Below are positions 9,019 to 17,509 of a stretch of DNA of 64,000 bases, in pieces. The first letter of the stretch is position 1, and the number at the start of each line of letters is the position of its first letter. Below the pieces are notes generated by a model. The model was not told the origin of the DNA. It ran no database searches and saw nothing but the letters and a program-made list of their open reading frames with translations. The position numbers and the translations under genes were made by a program. Source of the stretch: CAZPXZ01 sp965219495 (GTDB lineage: Bacteria; Pseudomonadota; Alphaproteobacteria; Rhodobacterales; CAZPXZ01); the NCBI GenBank assembly GCA_965219495.1, contig OZ244777.1, positions 3,844,001-3,908,000 of the forward strand. The letters run 5' to 3'.

Positions 9019-10560
9019 GTGACACGCAAGGCATTCTTCGTGACCGTTTGGGCGCTGGCGACAGCAGTCGCCGTCGCGTTGGTGTTGACCTGGATGCTCA
9101 TCGCCAGCGCAAGGTCCACACTCCTGGTCGGCCAAACCACGGATGCACACAACCAAATCGAAATGGCTTGCGAGTCCTGCCATGCGGTGCCGGCTTTCGC
9201 CGATGCGAAGGCAGCGGAGAAGGCGATGAACATCGCTTGCCGCAACTGTCACGAGAATGAACTCAAGGCTGGAAGTGACAGTCATCCACGCAAGGCGTTC
9301 CGCAGTCCGAGAATGGCAGTCTATTGGGAAAGGCTCGATGCGCGTCTTTGCACGACTTGTCATGTGGAACACCGGCCGGAAGTCACGCGGGCGGGTGCGG
9401 TGACGATGGCGATGGATTTCTGCGCAGCGTGTCACGCCGAGTGCGAACAGGACGTCCGGCGGCACCGGTCGAGTCACGCAGGTTTGACATTCGATACATG
9501 CGCGACGGCGGACTGCAACAATTACCACGACAATCGCGCGCTCTATGAAGACTATCTGGTCGAGCATGCGCATCAGCCGTGGATCCAGTCGAGGCCCGTG
9601 CATGCTCTGTCCGCGCTTTACCGTGCGTGGAAGCCGCACCCGGAGATGGCGATCCAAATGGACGATGCCGTGGCTCCCAAGGCCGCGCGCGCAGATCGGG
9701 AGATCCTCGATCATTGGGCGGATTCGGGCCACGCGGCGGCGGAGGTGAACTGCGCCGGCTGCCCATGCGCCAACGGTTGGAACCGACGCCACGAGGGAGG
9801 AGATTGAGGATGATTGGATCGTTGCGCCCGACATGACGGTCTGCGGGCACTGCCACAAGGAAGAAACGAAGACGTTCGCCCTGCGCCGGCACGGTATTTG
9901 CCGGCATCCGAAACTTGCCAAACCCCGTGACCCGCGCCGCAGGCTTGAAAACGTCGGCCTTGGCGGCGGATTGCCCGAGGCGCTCACGCAGTGGATCGCG
10001 GACTCGCCGCTCCAGGCGCGGATGACCGTTGCCGAGGCTCGTCTCCCGATGCGGGCGAATGCCGCGCACCGATCGCTCGATTGCGGCGCTTGCCACCGGC
10101 CGCACGCGGTCGACATTGAGCAAGCTGCGGTTGAAGCCTGCGCATCCTGCCACGACGATCCACACAGCCGGGCCTATTCTTGCAGTTCGCATACGCGGCG
10201 TGGCGCACCGAACTGTCCGGGGATACGCCGCCGGTAACAGGCGTGAGTTGCGCGACGTGTCATCTTGCGAAGTACGAGCGCCGCGGAAAGGTCGTGACCG
10301 ATCACAACCAGAATGATAATCTGCGGCCGAACGAGAAAATGATCCGGACGGTTTGCCTGGATTGTCACGGCCTTGGCTTCGCGTTTGATTCGCTCGCCGA
10401 TGCTGGCCTGATCGAACGGAATTTCCGGGGAACGCCCGATATTCGAGTTGAGAGCATCGAGCGGGCGTTGCGACGTGTCGCGGAGAGCGTACAGGAGGTC
10501 GGGGCTGAACGGCTCCGGGCAGACCTGGTTCGAGGGTGTTGGCCAGGAGGAATGCGATAA
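9019..10560 (+). pseudogene. Multiheme cytochrome c (about ten hemes), two frameshifts
   Basis: Begins 12 bases after the GPP34–cytochrome b frame with an N-terminal membrane anchor (residues 5–30). CxxCH motifs in the first frame: C51, C74, C111, C135; a degenerate site C161-x4-C166-N lacks its histidine. The frame breaks inside the next motif at about 9761–9764: removing one C restores CAGCH followed by APTVGTDATREEIE. The second frame has CGHCH, CGACH and CASCH; a second shift near 10190 leads to CATCH and CLDCH in the third segment. Ten intact CxxCH sites exist when the frames are joined. It would be a periplasmic, membrane-anchored electron-transfer protein taking electrons from the b-type partner. 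As it stands it makes only a truncated four-heme product. Confidence 0.75.
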
Positions 10561-11126
10561 GGCGAGGATCACGCTGCCTCGCCGTGTTCGCGGCTGCGGC
10601 ACTGGCGGCCATGATCGCGGCCGGGACCGCGGCGGAAGGCATCTCCTAGCGGCAGGTCGCGGACATGCTGTATCTGCTGATGTCCTCCGACCGCGCGGCG
10701 TACACGCGGATGGTGGTGCAGCGTCTTACCGAGGAGGAGAAGATCATCACCGCGTCCGAACACTTCGAAGACGATTCGGCATTGCCGTTGTCCGCGCAAA
10801 TGTTCCGCTTCGGAGCAGAAATGGTGGCCGACGAAACGGAAGACTTCTCCTATTCGCTGCTTTCGTTGCAGCCGATCAACAAGAAGAACGGTCCCGGAAC
10901 GGAACTGGAGAAGGATGGCCTCCAATACGTCGCCGACAATCCCGGAGAGAATTTCTACGGGGAAGAGGAACTGGGCGGCCAGCGTTAAATTTCCGCGGTC
11001 TATCTCGACTATGCGGTCGCCGAGGTCTGAATGATCTGCCACAACAACCACAAGGATTCCCCCCGCACCGACGCGGAAGTCGGTGACGTGATGGGTGCTA
11101 TCGTCATCCGCATTCCAGTGCACTGA
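10552..11126 (+). pseudogene. DUF3365/Tll0287-like c-type heme protein with three in-frame stops
   Basis: The reading frame shows a signal peptide core (LAVFAAAALAAMIAAGTAA), then a Tll0287-like domain (YTRMVVQRLTEEEKI, the GENFYGEEELGGQR region, MICHNNHKDSPR and VGDVMGAIVIRIPV). Three stops interrupt it: TAG 10647, TAA 10986 and TGA 11028. The TGA takes the place of the first cysteine of the heme motif, since TGA-M-I-C-H would be C-M-I-C-H. The TAA sits where family members usually have an aromatic residue before SAVYLDYAV. The start is unclear: ATG 10552 is in a frame that stops at once. The gene follows the multiheme cytochrome directly and was probably the last gene of the operon. Confidence 0.65.
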
Positions 11127-11144
11127 CGGCAGTTGCCTGCCGTC
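11125..11144 (+). terminator. Hairpin at the end of the decayed cytochrome locus
   Basis: A perfect 8-bp inverted repeat, GACGGCAG and CTGCCGTC with a TTGC loop, overlaps the last stop codon of the DUF3365 gene. No T tract follows, so a rho-independent terminator is not proven. Confidence 0.3.
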
Positions 11145-11475
11145 GGGAGCGATCCGGTACGGGCCGCCGTTTCTTGGGTGGGTACGGCAAGTCGCTCGGT
11201 CCGCGGGTACGGCTGGTTGCTCGGTCTGGAAGGGAGCCGAGGCGCCCGTTGGCGGCGGACGCGGGCGAATCCAAGGCTGGTAGCCTGCATGGCGTCTCGC
11301 GGGACGCCAGACGTTCCATCATGAGCCGTTGATCGTGGCGGCATTCCAGCTTTCGAACACGGGTGCGCCAGAGATCGAATGGCGCGGAGCGCCGGCAGGC
11401 GGATCGGTGTTCGGGTCGGATCGATTGGACAACGGAACTGGAGAGCGGCGCGGCACGACCGTCTTCGGAGCGAAA
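11145..11475. other. Intergenic, nothing recognised
   Basis: About 330 bases between the decayed cytochrome locus and the end of rsmD. Short plus-strand open frames here have no family features, and the longer plus-strand frame from 11329 is the antisense of rsmD. Confidence 0.3.
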
Positions 11476-12048
11476 TCAGTTCTTCTCAAGTCGCAGGACC
11501 TGGACGGCGGTTCCCCCGTAGCGCCGGCGATCGAGAATTTCCCATCCCGCGATACCTTCGAAGTTGGTGTCCGCTTCCGTCTCAATCACCGCAAATCCAC
11601 CCGGGTTCAACCAACTGTCGTCCCGAACGGACCGGAGTGCACGCGCCGCAAGATCCGTGCAGTAGGGTGGATCGAGAAAGGTCAAATCGAATGGTTTTCC
11701 GCGGGGCGCCCCCAATTTGCATGCGTCGCGACGGAAGATCCGGGAATGCCCGTTCAGGCCGAGGCGATCGAGATTCCTCCGAATGATGGCGCGGGCGTCA
11801 GGTCCGGTATCGACAAATACGCAGTGCACCGCGCCGCGCGAAAGCGCTTCGATGCCCAACGCGCCGGTACCCGCGAACAGGTCCAGCGTGCGCATGCCTT
11901 CGGGCGGCGGCGGATTCGCATATCCACCGTGCAACAGTAGGTTGAAGATGGACTCGCGCGTCCGGTCCGAAGTGGGCCGGAGCCCCCCGATATGCGTCGA
12001 TGGCGCGGCGAGAGGCCGCCCCCGGAGCCGGCCGCCGACTACGCGCAT
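11476..12048 (-). CDS. rsmD: 16S rRNA (guanine(966)-N2)-methyltransferase RsmD
   Basis: 190 residues, the usual length. The N-terminal MRVVGGRLRGRPLA and RPTSDRTRESIFNLL are hallmark RsmD segments. The SAM-binding motif is DLFAGTGALGIEALSRGA, and the catalytic FLDPPY loop is near residue 126. The enzyme methylates G966 of 16S rRNA in the assembled small subunit using S-adenosylmethionine. The gene is intact, lies 17 bases after acuI on the same strand and is probably cotranscribed with it. Confidence 0.95.
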   Translation of the reverse strand: MRVVGGRLRGRPLAAPSTHIGGLRPTSDRTRESIFNLLLHGGYANPPPPEGMRTLDLFAGTGALGIEALSRGAVHCVFVDTGPDARAIIRRNLDRLGLNGHSRIFRRDACKLGAPRGKPFDLTFLDPPYCTDLAARALRSVRDDSWLNPGGFAVIETEADTNFEGIAGWEILDRRRYGGTAVQVLRLEKN

Positions 12049-12065
12049 GTTCAGGCGCAGGGCGG

Positions 12066-13058
12066 TCAGGTCCGCACGTCGACCACTACCCGGCCCCGGA
12101 CACCGCCTTTCAGGATGCTCCGGCCAAGTTCCGGCAAGTCCGCAAGTCCTGCGGGCTGGATCATTTTCTCCAGATTGTCGAAGGGGAGGTCCTCGACAAT
12201 GCGGTTCCAGATCCGCACCCGGTTCTCGTAGGGCTGCATCACGGAGTCAATTCCGAGCAGGCTGACGCCGCGCAGCAGGAACGGAATGATGGTGCCCTCC
12301 AGCTTGACCCCGCCCGCAAGGCCGATGGCGGCGACGGCAGTACTGCGTTTCATTTGCGCCAGCACGCGGGCGAGCATCACGCCCCCCACTGCATCGACGC
12401 AGCCCGCCCAGGTCTCCGATTCCAGCGGTCGTTTCGAGGGTTCACCCAGTTCAGAACGGGCCAGTATCGAGGAAGCGCCCAGTTCTTTCAGATAGGTTTC
12501 GGTTTCGGGACGTCCGGTGACGGCCGCCACTTCGTAGCCGCGCCGGGCCAGAATCGCGACCGCAACGGACCCAACCCCTCCCGCGGCGCCCGTCACCAGC
12601 ACCGGTCCTCTTTCCGGCGCAAGTCCATGCCTCTCAAGCGCGTCCACCGCCAGCATCGAAGTGAATCCGGCGGTCCCGACCGCCATGGCCTGTCGTACGC
12701 CAAGCCCTTGGGCAAGAGGCACCAGCCAGTCTGCTTTTACACGCGCCTTTTCCGCGTAACCCCCCCACCAGACTTCTCCAACCCGCCAACCAGTTAACAC
12801 CACCGAGTCTCCGACGGAATATCGGGGATCGTCGGAGTCCTCGACCTTGCCGGCAAAGTCCACACCGGGCACGTGCGGGTAGTTGCGCAGCAGTCCGCCC
12901 AGGCCCCCGAGGCAAAGTCCATCCTTGTAATTCAGGTTCGAATGCGAGATTGCAACCGTAACATTCCCGCCTTCGGGTAGCGAAGAATCCTCAAGTTCAC
13001 GGATTTCGTGCGTTACGTCGCCATCCTCATTTCGGTCAAGAACGAGAGCTCGAAACAT
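12066..13058 (-). CDS. acuI: Acryloyl-CoA reductase (NADPH), AcuI/YhdH family
   Basis: A 330-residue zinc-independent medium-chain dehydrogenase. The N-terminal SNLNYKDGLCLGG and PHVPGVDFAGKVE are typical of the YhdH/AcuI group, and the NADPH-binding motif is VTGAAGGVGSVAVAIL near residue 150. A DSRYSVGD-like turn and the GWRVGEVWWGGYAEKARV segment also fit. AcuI reduces toxic acryloyl-CoA to propionyl-CoA in 3-hydroxypropionate and DMSP breakdown. This agrees with propionyl-CoA synthetase and methylmalonyl-CoA mutase genes elsewhere in the window. It is intact and lies upstream of rsmD. A divergent or general quinone reductase role is less likely. Confidence 0.88.
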   Translation of the reverse strand: MFRALVLDRNEDGDVTHEIRELEDSSLPEGGNVTVAISHSNLNYKDGLCLGGLGGLLRNYPHVPGVDFAGKVEDSDDPRYSVGDSVVLTGWRVGEVWWGGYAEKARVKADWLVPLAQGLGVRQAMAVGTAGFTSMLAVDALERHGLAPERGPVLVTGAAGGVGSVAVAILARRGYEVAAVTGRPETETYLKELGASSILARSELGEPSKRPLESETWAGCVDAVGGVMLARVLAQMKRSTAVAAIGLAGGVKLEGTIIPFLLRGVSLLGIDSVMQPYENRVRIWNRIVEDLPFDNLEKMIQPAGLADLPELGRSILKGGVRGRVVVDVRT

Positions 13059-13091
13059 TGTTGCCTCCTTGTCTCGGGTTGAATGGCTAGT

Positions 13092-13685
13092 CTAGGCGCT
13101 GGTGGCGAGATAGTGCTTCAGCTCGTCGAGACGATCCTGCCCCCAAAACCGCTCATCATCAACGATGTAGAACGGAACTCCGAAGACGCCCCGTCCGGGT
13201 GCTTCCCGGGTGTCGGTGCGGAATCGTTCGTCGCCCTCATCGAGATAAGGTGCGAGCGCCGAAGGCGCGATTCTATTCTCCGCGAGAACGGTGGCAATGG
13301 TATCCGTGTCGGCAATGTCGCGTTCCTGGGCCCATACGGAGCCGAGAAATCCGCGCACCAGGGGAGCCACATCTTCTCCCGCCAGCACTGCCGCGGCGAC
13401 GGTGCCCGAAGCAGGGCCGGCGTTCGTTGGCCAGTGCGCCGGGCGCAAATTTATTGGCAGGTTTTCCCGTGCTGCGAGTCGGGCGAGATCCTGCAACCGA
13501 TAGGCGGCGCGGGCGGGGTGGCGTTTCGCAGGAGGCGTCCAGCCCGTTTCGTTGCCGATCGTGACAATGTCGACTGGATGGTATGCAATTCCTGCGCCAT
13601 TTCCCTTCGCAATCCGTTCGAGTCGGTCGCCGGCCAGATAGCTGAAGGGGGAAAGCAGGGAGAAATAGTATTCGATGGTTCTCAT
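13092..13685 (-). CDS. 2-hydroxychromene-2-carboxylate isomerase family (DsbA-fold) protein
   Basis: 197 residues with a thioredoxin-like DsbA fold. The start MRTIEYYFSLLSPFSYLAG matches the NahD-type glutathione-dependent isomerases, where the SPFSY serine is the active residue in place of the DsbA CxxC. The C-terminal GVFGVPFYIVDDERFWGQDRLD contains the cis-proline (VP) and the typical WGQDR ending. Family members isomerise hydroxychromene carboxylates in aromatic degradation or act as kappa-class-like GSTs; the substrate here is unknown. It sits 33 bases upstream of acuI on the same strand and may share its transcript. Confidence 0.85.
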   Translation of the reverse strand: MRTIEYYFSLLSPFSYLAGDRLERIAKGNGAGIAYHPVDIVTIGNETGWTPPAKRHPARAAYRLQDLARLAARENLPINLRPAHWPTNAGPASGTVAAAVLAGEDVAPLVRGFLGSVWAQERDIADTDTIATVLAENRIAPSALAPYLDEGDERFRTDTREAPGRGVFGVPFYIVDDERFWGQDRLDELKHYLATSA

Positions 13686-13890
13686 GGAAGGACTCTCAGT
13701 GCCGGGAAAACCGCGTGCATCGGCTATTCATTCTTCCGTAACATCGAACGGTGGCCGCGTCCATTCCCGGTGTTCGCTCTTGCGCTCGGATGGCGGATTC
13801 CCGTATATCTGATCGGAAACGTGGGATCGGCAAGGCGTCCGGCGAAGATGCTCCGGTCCGGCGGATAGGTAATTGCAGATCGGGCAGATC

Positions 13891-14409
13891 ATGAAATACT
13901 CACGCTACGGAGTCGGCATTCTCGCAAGCGTGCTGGCATTCGGGGCGCTTTGCTCCGAACAGGCGAACGCGGAAGTCGTCGCGGCATTCCGGGATTGGAA
14001 AGTCCATACAGAGAGTTCGAGCGACGGGCTGATATGCTGGGCCAGCACCCTGCCCAAGAATTCCGAGGCCTCGAGGAAGAATGTTCGCCGCGGCGACATC
14101 TATCTGACGGTCGCGATTCGTCCGGGCAAAGGCGTGCGCAACGAGGTCAGTTTTCGCTCCGGATACCCCTTCAAGGCGCAGAGCCTGGTGTCCGTCCAGG
14201 TTGGCGACCGCAATTTCGAGATGTTCACACGAGAAGAGAATGCGTGGCCGGATTCGCCGGATGAAGACGACAGGATCGTGGAGGCCTTTCGAAAGGGGGC
14301 GAAGGCGGTCGTGCGCGGGACATCCAGTCGCGGAACGGACACCGCCGACACGTTTTCGCTCATGGGTTTCACCGCTTCACTGAAAAAAGCGAATGAGATC
14401 TGCAGGTAA
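13891..14409 (+). CDS. Invasion-associated locus B (IalB) family protein
   Basis: 172 residues from ATG 13891, with a clear signal peptide (MKYSRYGVGILASVLAFGAL, cleavage after SEQANA). The mature part contains FRDWKVHTESSSDGLICWAS and the central VAIRPGKGVRNEVSFRSGYP typical of IalB homologues, which are periplasmic proteins common in Alphaproteobacteria. The first Bartonella member was linked to erythrocyte invasion; in most bacteria the role is unknown. I chose 13891 over an upstream ATG at 13873 because the signal peptide then has a normal n-region. It is followed 51 bases later by rlmN. Confidence 0.85.
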   Translation: MKYSRYGVGILASVLAFGALCSEQANAEVVAAFRDWKVHTESSSDGLICWASTLPKNSEASRKNVRRGDIYLTVAIRPGKGVRNEVSFRSGYPFKAQSLVSVQVGDRNFEMFTREENAWPDSPDEDDRIVEAFRKGAKAVVRGTSSRGTDTADTFSLMGFTASLKKANEICR

Positions 14410-14460
14410 CCGGAATTAGCGAGACTGCTCGCTTCATCGGATTTTCGGAGGAGGGCGCGG

Positions 14461-15603
14461 GTGACGGAGTCGACGGTGTGCGATGTAAATCCCGTCGGCG
14501 CAGTAACAGACATTGTTGGGCTCTCTCCGGCGGCATTGTCGGCGGCGCTGCAGGAAGCCGGCACTCCGCAAACGGGGTGTCGCATGCGCGCGCAGCAGGT
14601 CTGGGGTTGGATATACGATCGCGGCGCGGTCGAATTCGCGTCGATGACTAATGTTTCCAAGGACTTCAGGGCTTTCTTGCAGGAGAGGTTCCGAATCTCC
14701 CGCCCGCGGATCGTTCGAAGAGAGGTCTCCCGCGACGGTACGAGAAAATACTTGCTTGGGCTTCACGACGGCGCGCAAGTGGAATCGGTCTACATTCCCG
14801 AGGAGAATCGCGGAACGATCTGCGTGTCGTCGCAGGTGGGCTGTACCCTGACCTGCAGCTTCTGCCATACCGGGACCCAAAAGCTGGTCCGCAATCTCAC
14901 CGCCGGCGAGATCGTCGCCCAACTCCTGGTATGCAGGGACGACCTTGGACTATGGCCCGGCAGGGGAGAGCGCCCTTCCGGCGACCGCACCCTTTCGAAC
15001 GTGGTCTTCATGGGCATGGGCGAGCCGCTCTACAATCTCGAGAATGTCCGGGACGCCTGCTCCATCATTGCGAGTGCATCCGGGATCGGAATATCGAGGA
15101 GGCGGATTACCTTGTCCACTTCCGGCGTTGTCCCGATGATCGCTCGGGCGGGGAACGAGATCGGCGTTCAGTTGGCGGTCTCGTTGCACGCGACCACAAA
15201 CGAAGTTCGCGACCTGCTGGTTCCGATCAACCGCAAGTGGAACATCGAGACGCTGCTGACGGCTTGCCGCAACTATCAGCAAGCGAGGAATGCCCGGCGC
15301 ATGACGTTCGAGTACGTGATGTTGAAGGGCGTCAACGATTCCGATTCGGATGCACGCCGGCTCGTGAAGCTCATCGCCGGCATTCCCTCCAAGGTGAACC
15401 TGATTCCCTTCAACCCATGGCCCGGCGCAATTCACGAATGCTCGGACTGGAATCGAATCGAGGCGTTCGCATCCATCGTGAACCGCGCGGGCTATTCCTC
15501 CCCGGTGCGGATGCCAAGGGGCCGGGACATTTCCGCCGCCTGCGGTCAGCTCAAGTCCGCTACGCTTCGGAGCGCGCGGACAAGATCGCGCGCGAATGGA
15601 TGA
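14461..15603 (+). CDS. rlmN: Dual-specificity 23S rRNA A2503 / tRNA C2-methyltransferase RlmN
   Basis: 380 residues starting at GTG 14461. This radical SAM enzyme shows the cluster motif C128-x3-C132-x2-C135 in QVGCTLTCSFCHTGTQK, the SAM contact GMGEPLYN, LSTSGVVP, and the C-terminal catalytic cysteine C361 in SAACGQLKS. It methylates C2 of A2503 in 23S rRNA and A37 of certain tRNAs, using two SAM and a [4Fe-4S] cluster. The stop overlaps the ATG of the next gene as ATGA, which indicates translational coupling with the quinone oxidoreductase. GTG is the best start, with AGGAGG at about 8–13 bases upstream. Confidence 0.95.
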   Translation: MTESTVCDVNPVGAVTDIVGLSPAALSAALQEAGTPQTGCRMRAQQVWGWIYDRGAVEFASMTNVSKDFRAFLQERFRISRPRIVRREVSRDGTRKYLLGLHDGAQVESVYIPEENRGTICVSSQVGCTLTCSFCHTGTQKLVRNLTAGEIVAQLLVCRDDLGLWPGRGERPSGDRTLSNVVFMGMGEPLYNLENVRDACSIIASASGIGISRRRITLSTSGVVPMIARAGNEIGVQLAVSLHATTNEVRDLLVPINRKWNIETLLTACRNYQQARNARRMTFEYVMLKGVNDSDSDARRLVKLIAGIPSKVNLIPFNPWPGAIHECSDWNRIEAFASIVNRAGYSSPVRMPRGRDISAACGQLKSATLRSARTRSRANG

Positions 15604-16607
15604 GGGAGAAGCGGATGCGTTGCGTCGAAGTCATCGAACCGGGCGGACCGCAGGTGCTTCGCATCGCGGAACGGCCGGACCCCGACCCCGGAGAAGGCGA
15701 GATCGCGATGCGGGTCGCCTATGTCGGCGTCAATCGGGCGGACCTGCTGCAACGAGCGGGCAGCTATCCCCCGCCTCCGGGCGCGAGCGATTTGCTCGGG
15801 CTCGAAGCGGCGGGAACTGTTTGCGCGGTGGGGCCGGGGGCCAAGCGCTGGAGCGTGGGAGATCGCGTAACCGCGTTGCTTCCGGGCGGGGGATATGCGG
15901 AGGTCGCCACGACACGGTGGAATCATGCGCTTCCCATTCCATCCGCGCTTTCCCTGGCTGAAGCCGCGGCGCTTCCGGAAACCTTCTTCACGGTCTGGAC
16001 CAACGTGTTCGAACGTGCCGGCCTCAGGAAAGACGAGTGGTTTCTTGTGCATGGCGGCGGCAGCGGCATCGGAACCACGGCGATTCAGTTGGGCCGCGCG
16101 TTCGGTTCGCGGGTTCTTGCAACCGCCGGAGATGAGCGGAAGTGCAGGCGCTGCGAAGAACTTGGGGCGGAACGCGCGATCAACTACCGGGAAGAGGACT
16201 TCGTGGCGGTGACAAAGGAGGTGACATCGGGACACGGCGCCGATGTCATTCTCGACATGGTCGGCGGAGATTACGTGCCCAGAAACATCCGCGCCGCGGC
16301 GCGGGACGGCCGGATTGTGAATATTTCATTTCTTCGGGGATCGAAGGTTACCGTGGACCTGGCTCCGGCAATGCTCAAGCGGCTTACATGGCAGGGCTCG
16401 ACGCTCCGCGCCAGGCCGGACGAGGACAAGGCAGCCATTGCGGCGGCACTCGAGGGTGAGGTCTGGCCGCTGATTGAACGAAGACAGATTTCGCCGGTCA
16501 TGGATTCGATTGTGCCCCTCGCGGAAGCCGCGGACGCGCATCGACGGATGGAGCACTCTGCTCACATCGGGAAAATCGTGCTCGAAGTGGAAATCGACGG
16601 GAATTGA
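15600..16607 (+). CDS. NAD(P)H quinone oxidoreductase, PIG3 family
   Basis: 335 residues if started at ATG 15600, which overlaps the rlmN stop (ATGA); ATG 15615 is an alternative. A medium-chain dehydrogenase without zinc ligands: YVGVNRADLLQRAGSYPPPP near residue 40 and LLGLEAAGTV are typical of the PIG3 subgroup, and the NADPH motif is VHGGGSGIGTTAIQLGRAFG. It probably reduces quinones or enones in the cytoplasm. It is embedded between rlmN and trcR, an order I associate with Alphaproteobacteria. No defects are seen. Confidence 0.9.
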   Translation: MREKRMRCVEVIEPGGPQVLRIAERPDPDPGEGEIAMRVAYVGVNRADLLQRAGSYPPPPGASDLLGLEAAGTVCAVGPGAKRWSVGDRVTALLPGGGYAEVATTRWNHALPIPSALSLAEAAALPETFFTVWTNVFERAGLRKDEWFLVHGGGSGIGTTAIQLGRAFGSRVLATAGDERKCRRCEELGAERAINYREEDFVAVTKEVTSGHGADVILDMVGGDYVPRNIRAAARDGRIVNISFLRGSKVTVDLAPAMLKRLTWQGSTLRARPDEDKAAIAAALEGEVWPLIERRQISPVMDSIVPLAEAADAHRRMEHSAHIGKIVLEVEIDGN

Positions 16608-16711
16608 CTGCATCGGGGGCCGTTCTACATTGATACCGGAACCGGAAGTCTCTGCGGTCGACGCGACGGAGGTTGGCCCGGGTCACGTGCACGAAAAGTG
16701 GAGTGGAAATC

Positions 16712-17476
16712 ATGGCTGAGGCGCGCCCCATCATGCCGAAAGCCACGGCTGTTTGGCTTGTGGACAACACGATTCTGACATTCGATCAGATCGCGGAATT
16801 CGTCGGAATGCACGTTCTTGAGGTGAACGGCATCGCGGATGGGGAGGTAGCCGTCGGAATCAAGGGGATGGATCCGATGGCGGCCAAACAGCTGACGCGC
16901 GAGGAAATCGCCCGCTGCGAGAAGGATCCCGCGGCCCGGCTCCAGATCAATGTTGCGGCAGCGCCTCCTCCGCAGCAGAAATTGCGGCGCGGCCGGTTTA
17001 CGCCCGTCGCGATCCGGCAAAACCGACCCGCCGCGATTGCCTGGCTGCTGCGTTACCACCCGGAGTTGTCGAACAATCAGATCATCAGGCTGGTTGGCAC
17101 GACCAAGAGCACCATCGAGTCGGTTCGCAACCGCACCCATTGGAATATTCGCAATCTTCGGCCGGTGGATCCGGTGGCGCTCGGCCTATGTTCGCAGATC
17201 GATTTGGACGAAGCGGTGCAGGTTGCCAGCCGTCGCAAGGCCAGATCGCCGGATCAAAAGGCGCTCTCGAACGAGGAACGGCGGAACCTGCTGTCAAGCG
17301 ACGAGTCGCTTGCCCCGGTCAAGGATCCAGCCCGCCCGGTCAAAACGTTTGAAGGTCTGGAGAATTTCACGCTAACGCAGCAGCGCACGCAGATCGAGCA
17401 CGCGGAGCCCGTTTCTCCGTCGCCCGAAAATCCGGACGCATTCTTCAATTTGCCGTCCGACGGTGTGGGAAAATAG
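16712..17476 (+). CDS. trcR: Cell cycle transcriptional regulator TrcR (DUF1013)
   Basis: 254 residues from ATG 16712. The start MAEARPIMPKATAVWLVDNT and the following LTFDQIAEFVGMHVLEVNGI are diagnostic of DUF1013, an alphaproteobacterial family named TrcR in Caulobacter-type organisms. A second conserved block, IAWLLRYHPELSNNQIIRLV followed by GTTKSTIESVRNRTHWN, looks like a helix-turn-helix region. The C-terminal third is low-complexity. This gene is the best lineage marker in the window. ORF starts upstream add residues without conservation, so 16712 is preferred. Confidence 0.92.
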   Translation: MAEARPIMPKATAVWLVDNTILTFDQIAEFVGMHVLEVNGIADGEVAVGIKGMDPMAAKQLTREEIARCEKDPAARLQINVAAAPPPQQKLRRGRFTPVAIRQNRPAAIAWLLRYHPELSNNQIIRLVGTTKSTIESVRNRTHWNIRNLRPVDPVALGLCSQIDLDEAVQVASRRKARSPDQKALSNEERRNLLSSDESLAPVKDPARPVKTFEGLENFTLTQQRTQIEHAEPVSPSPENPDAFFNLPSDGVGK

Positions 17477-17509
17477 AGTTCGACGTATTCTCCCGTCCTT
17501 CATTCTGAC

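Noticed and set aside
8590..10116. A 508-codon open frame on the minus strand across the cytochrome genes
   Set aside because: It has no recognisable domain and an Arg-rich composition, whereas the plus strand shows repeated CxxCH motifs and membrane segments. It is antisense to the broken cytochrome genes.
10986..11030. TGA as cysteine or TAA/TAG as tyrosine (recoding)
   Set aside because: Other genes in the window end normally at TGA, TAA and TAG, and the same locus also carries frameshifts. Pseudogene decay is simpler.
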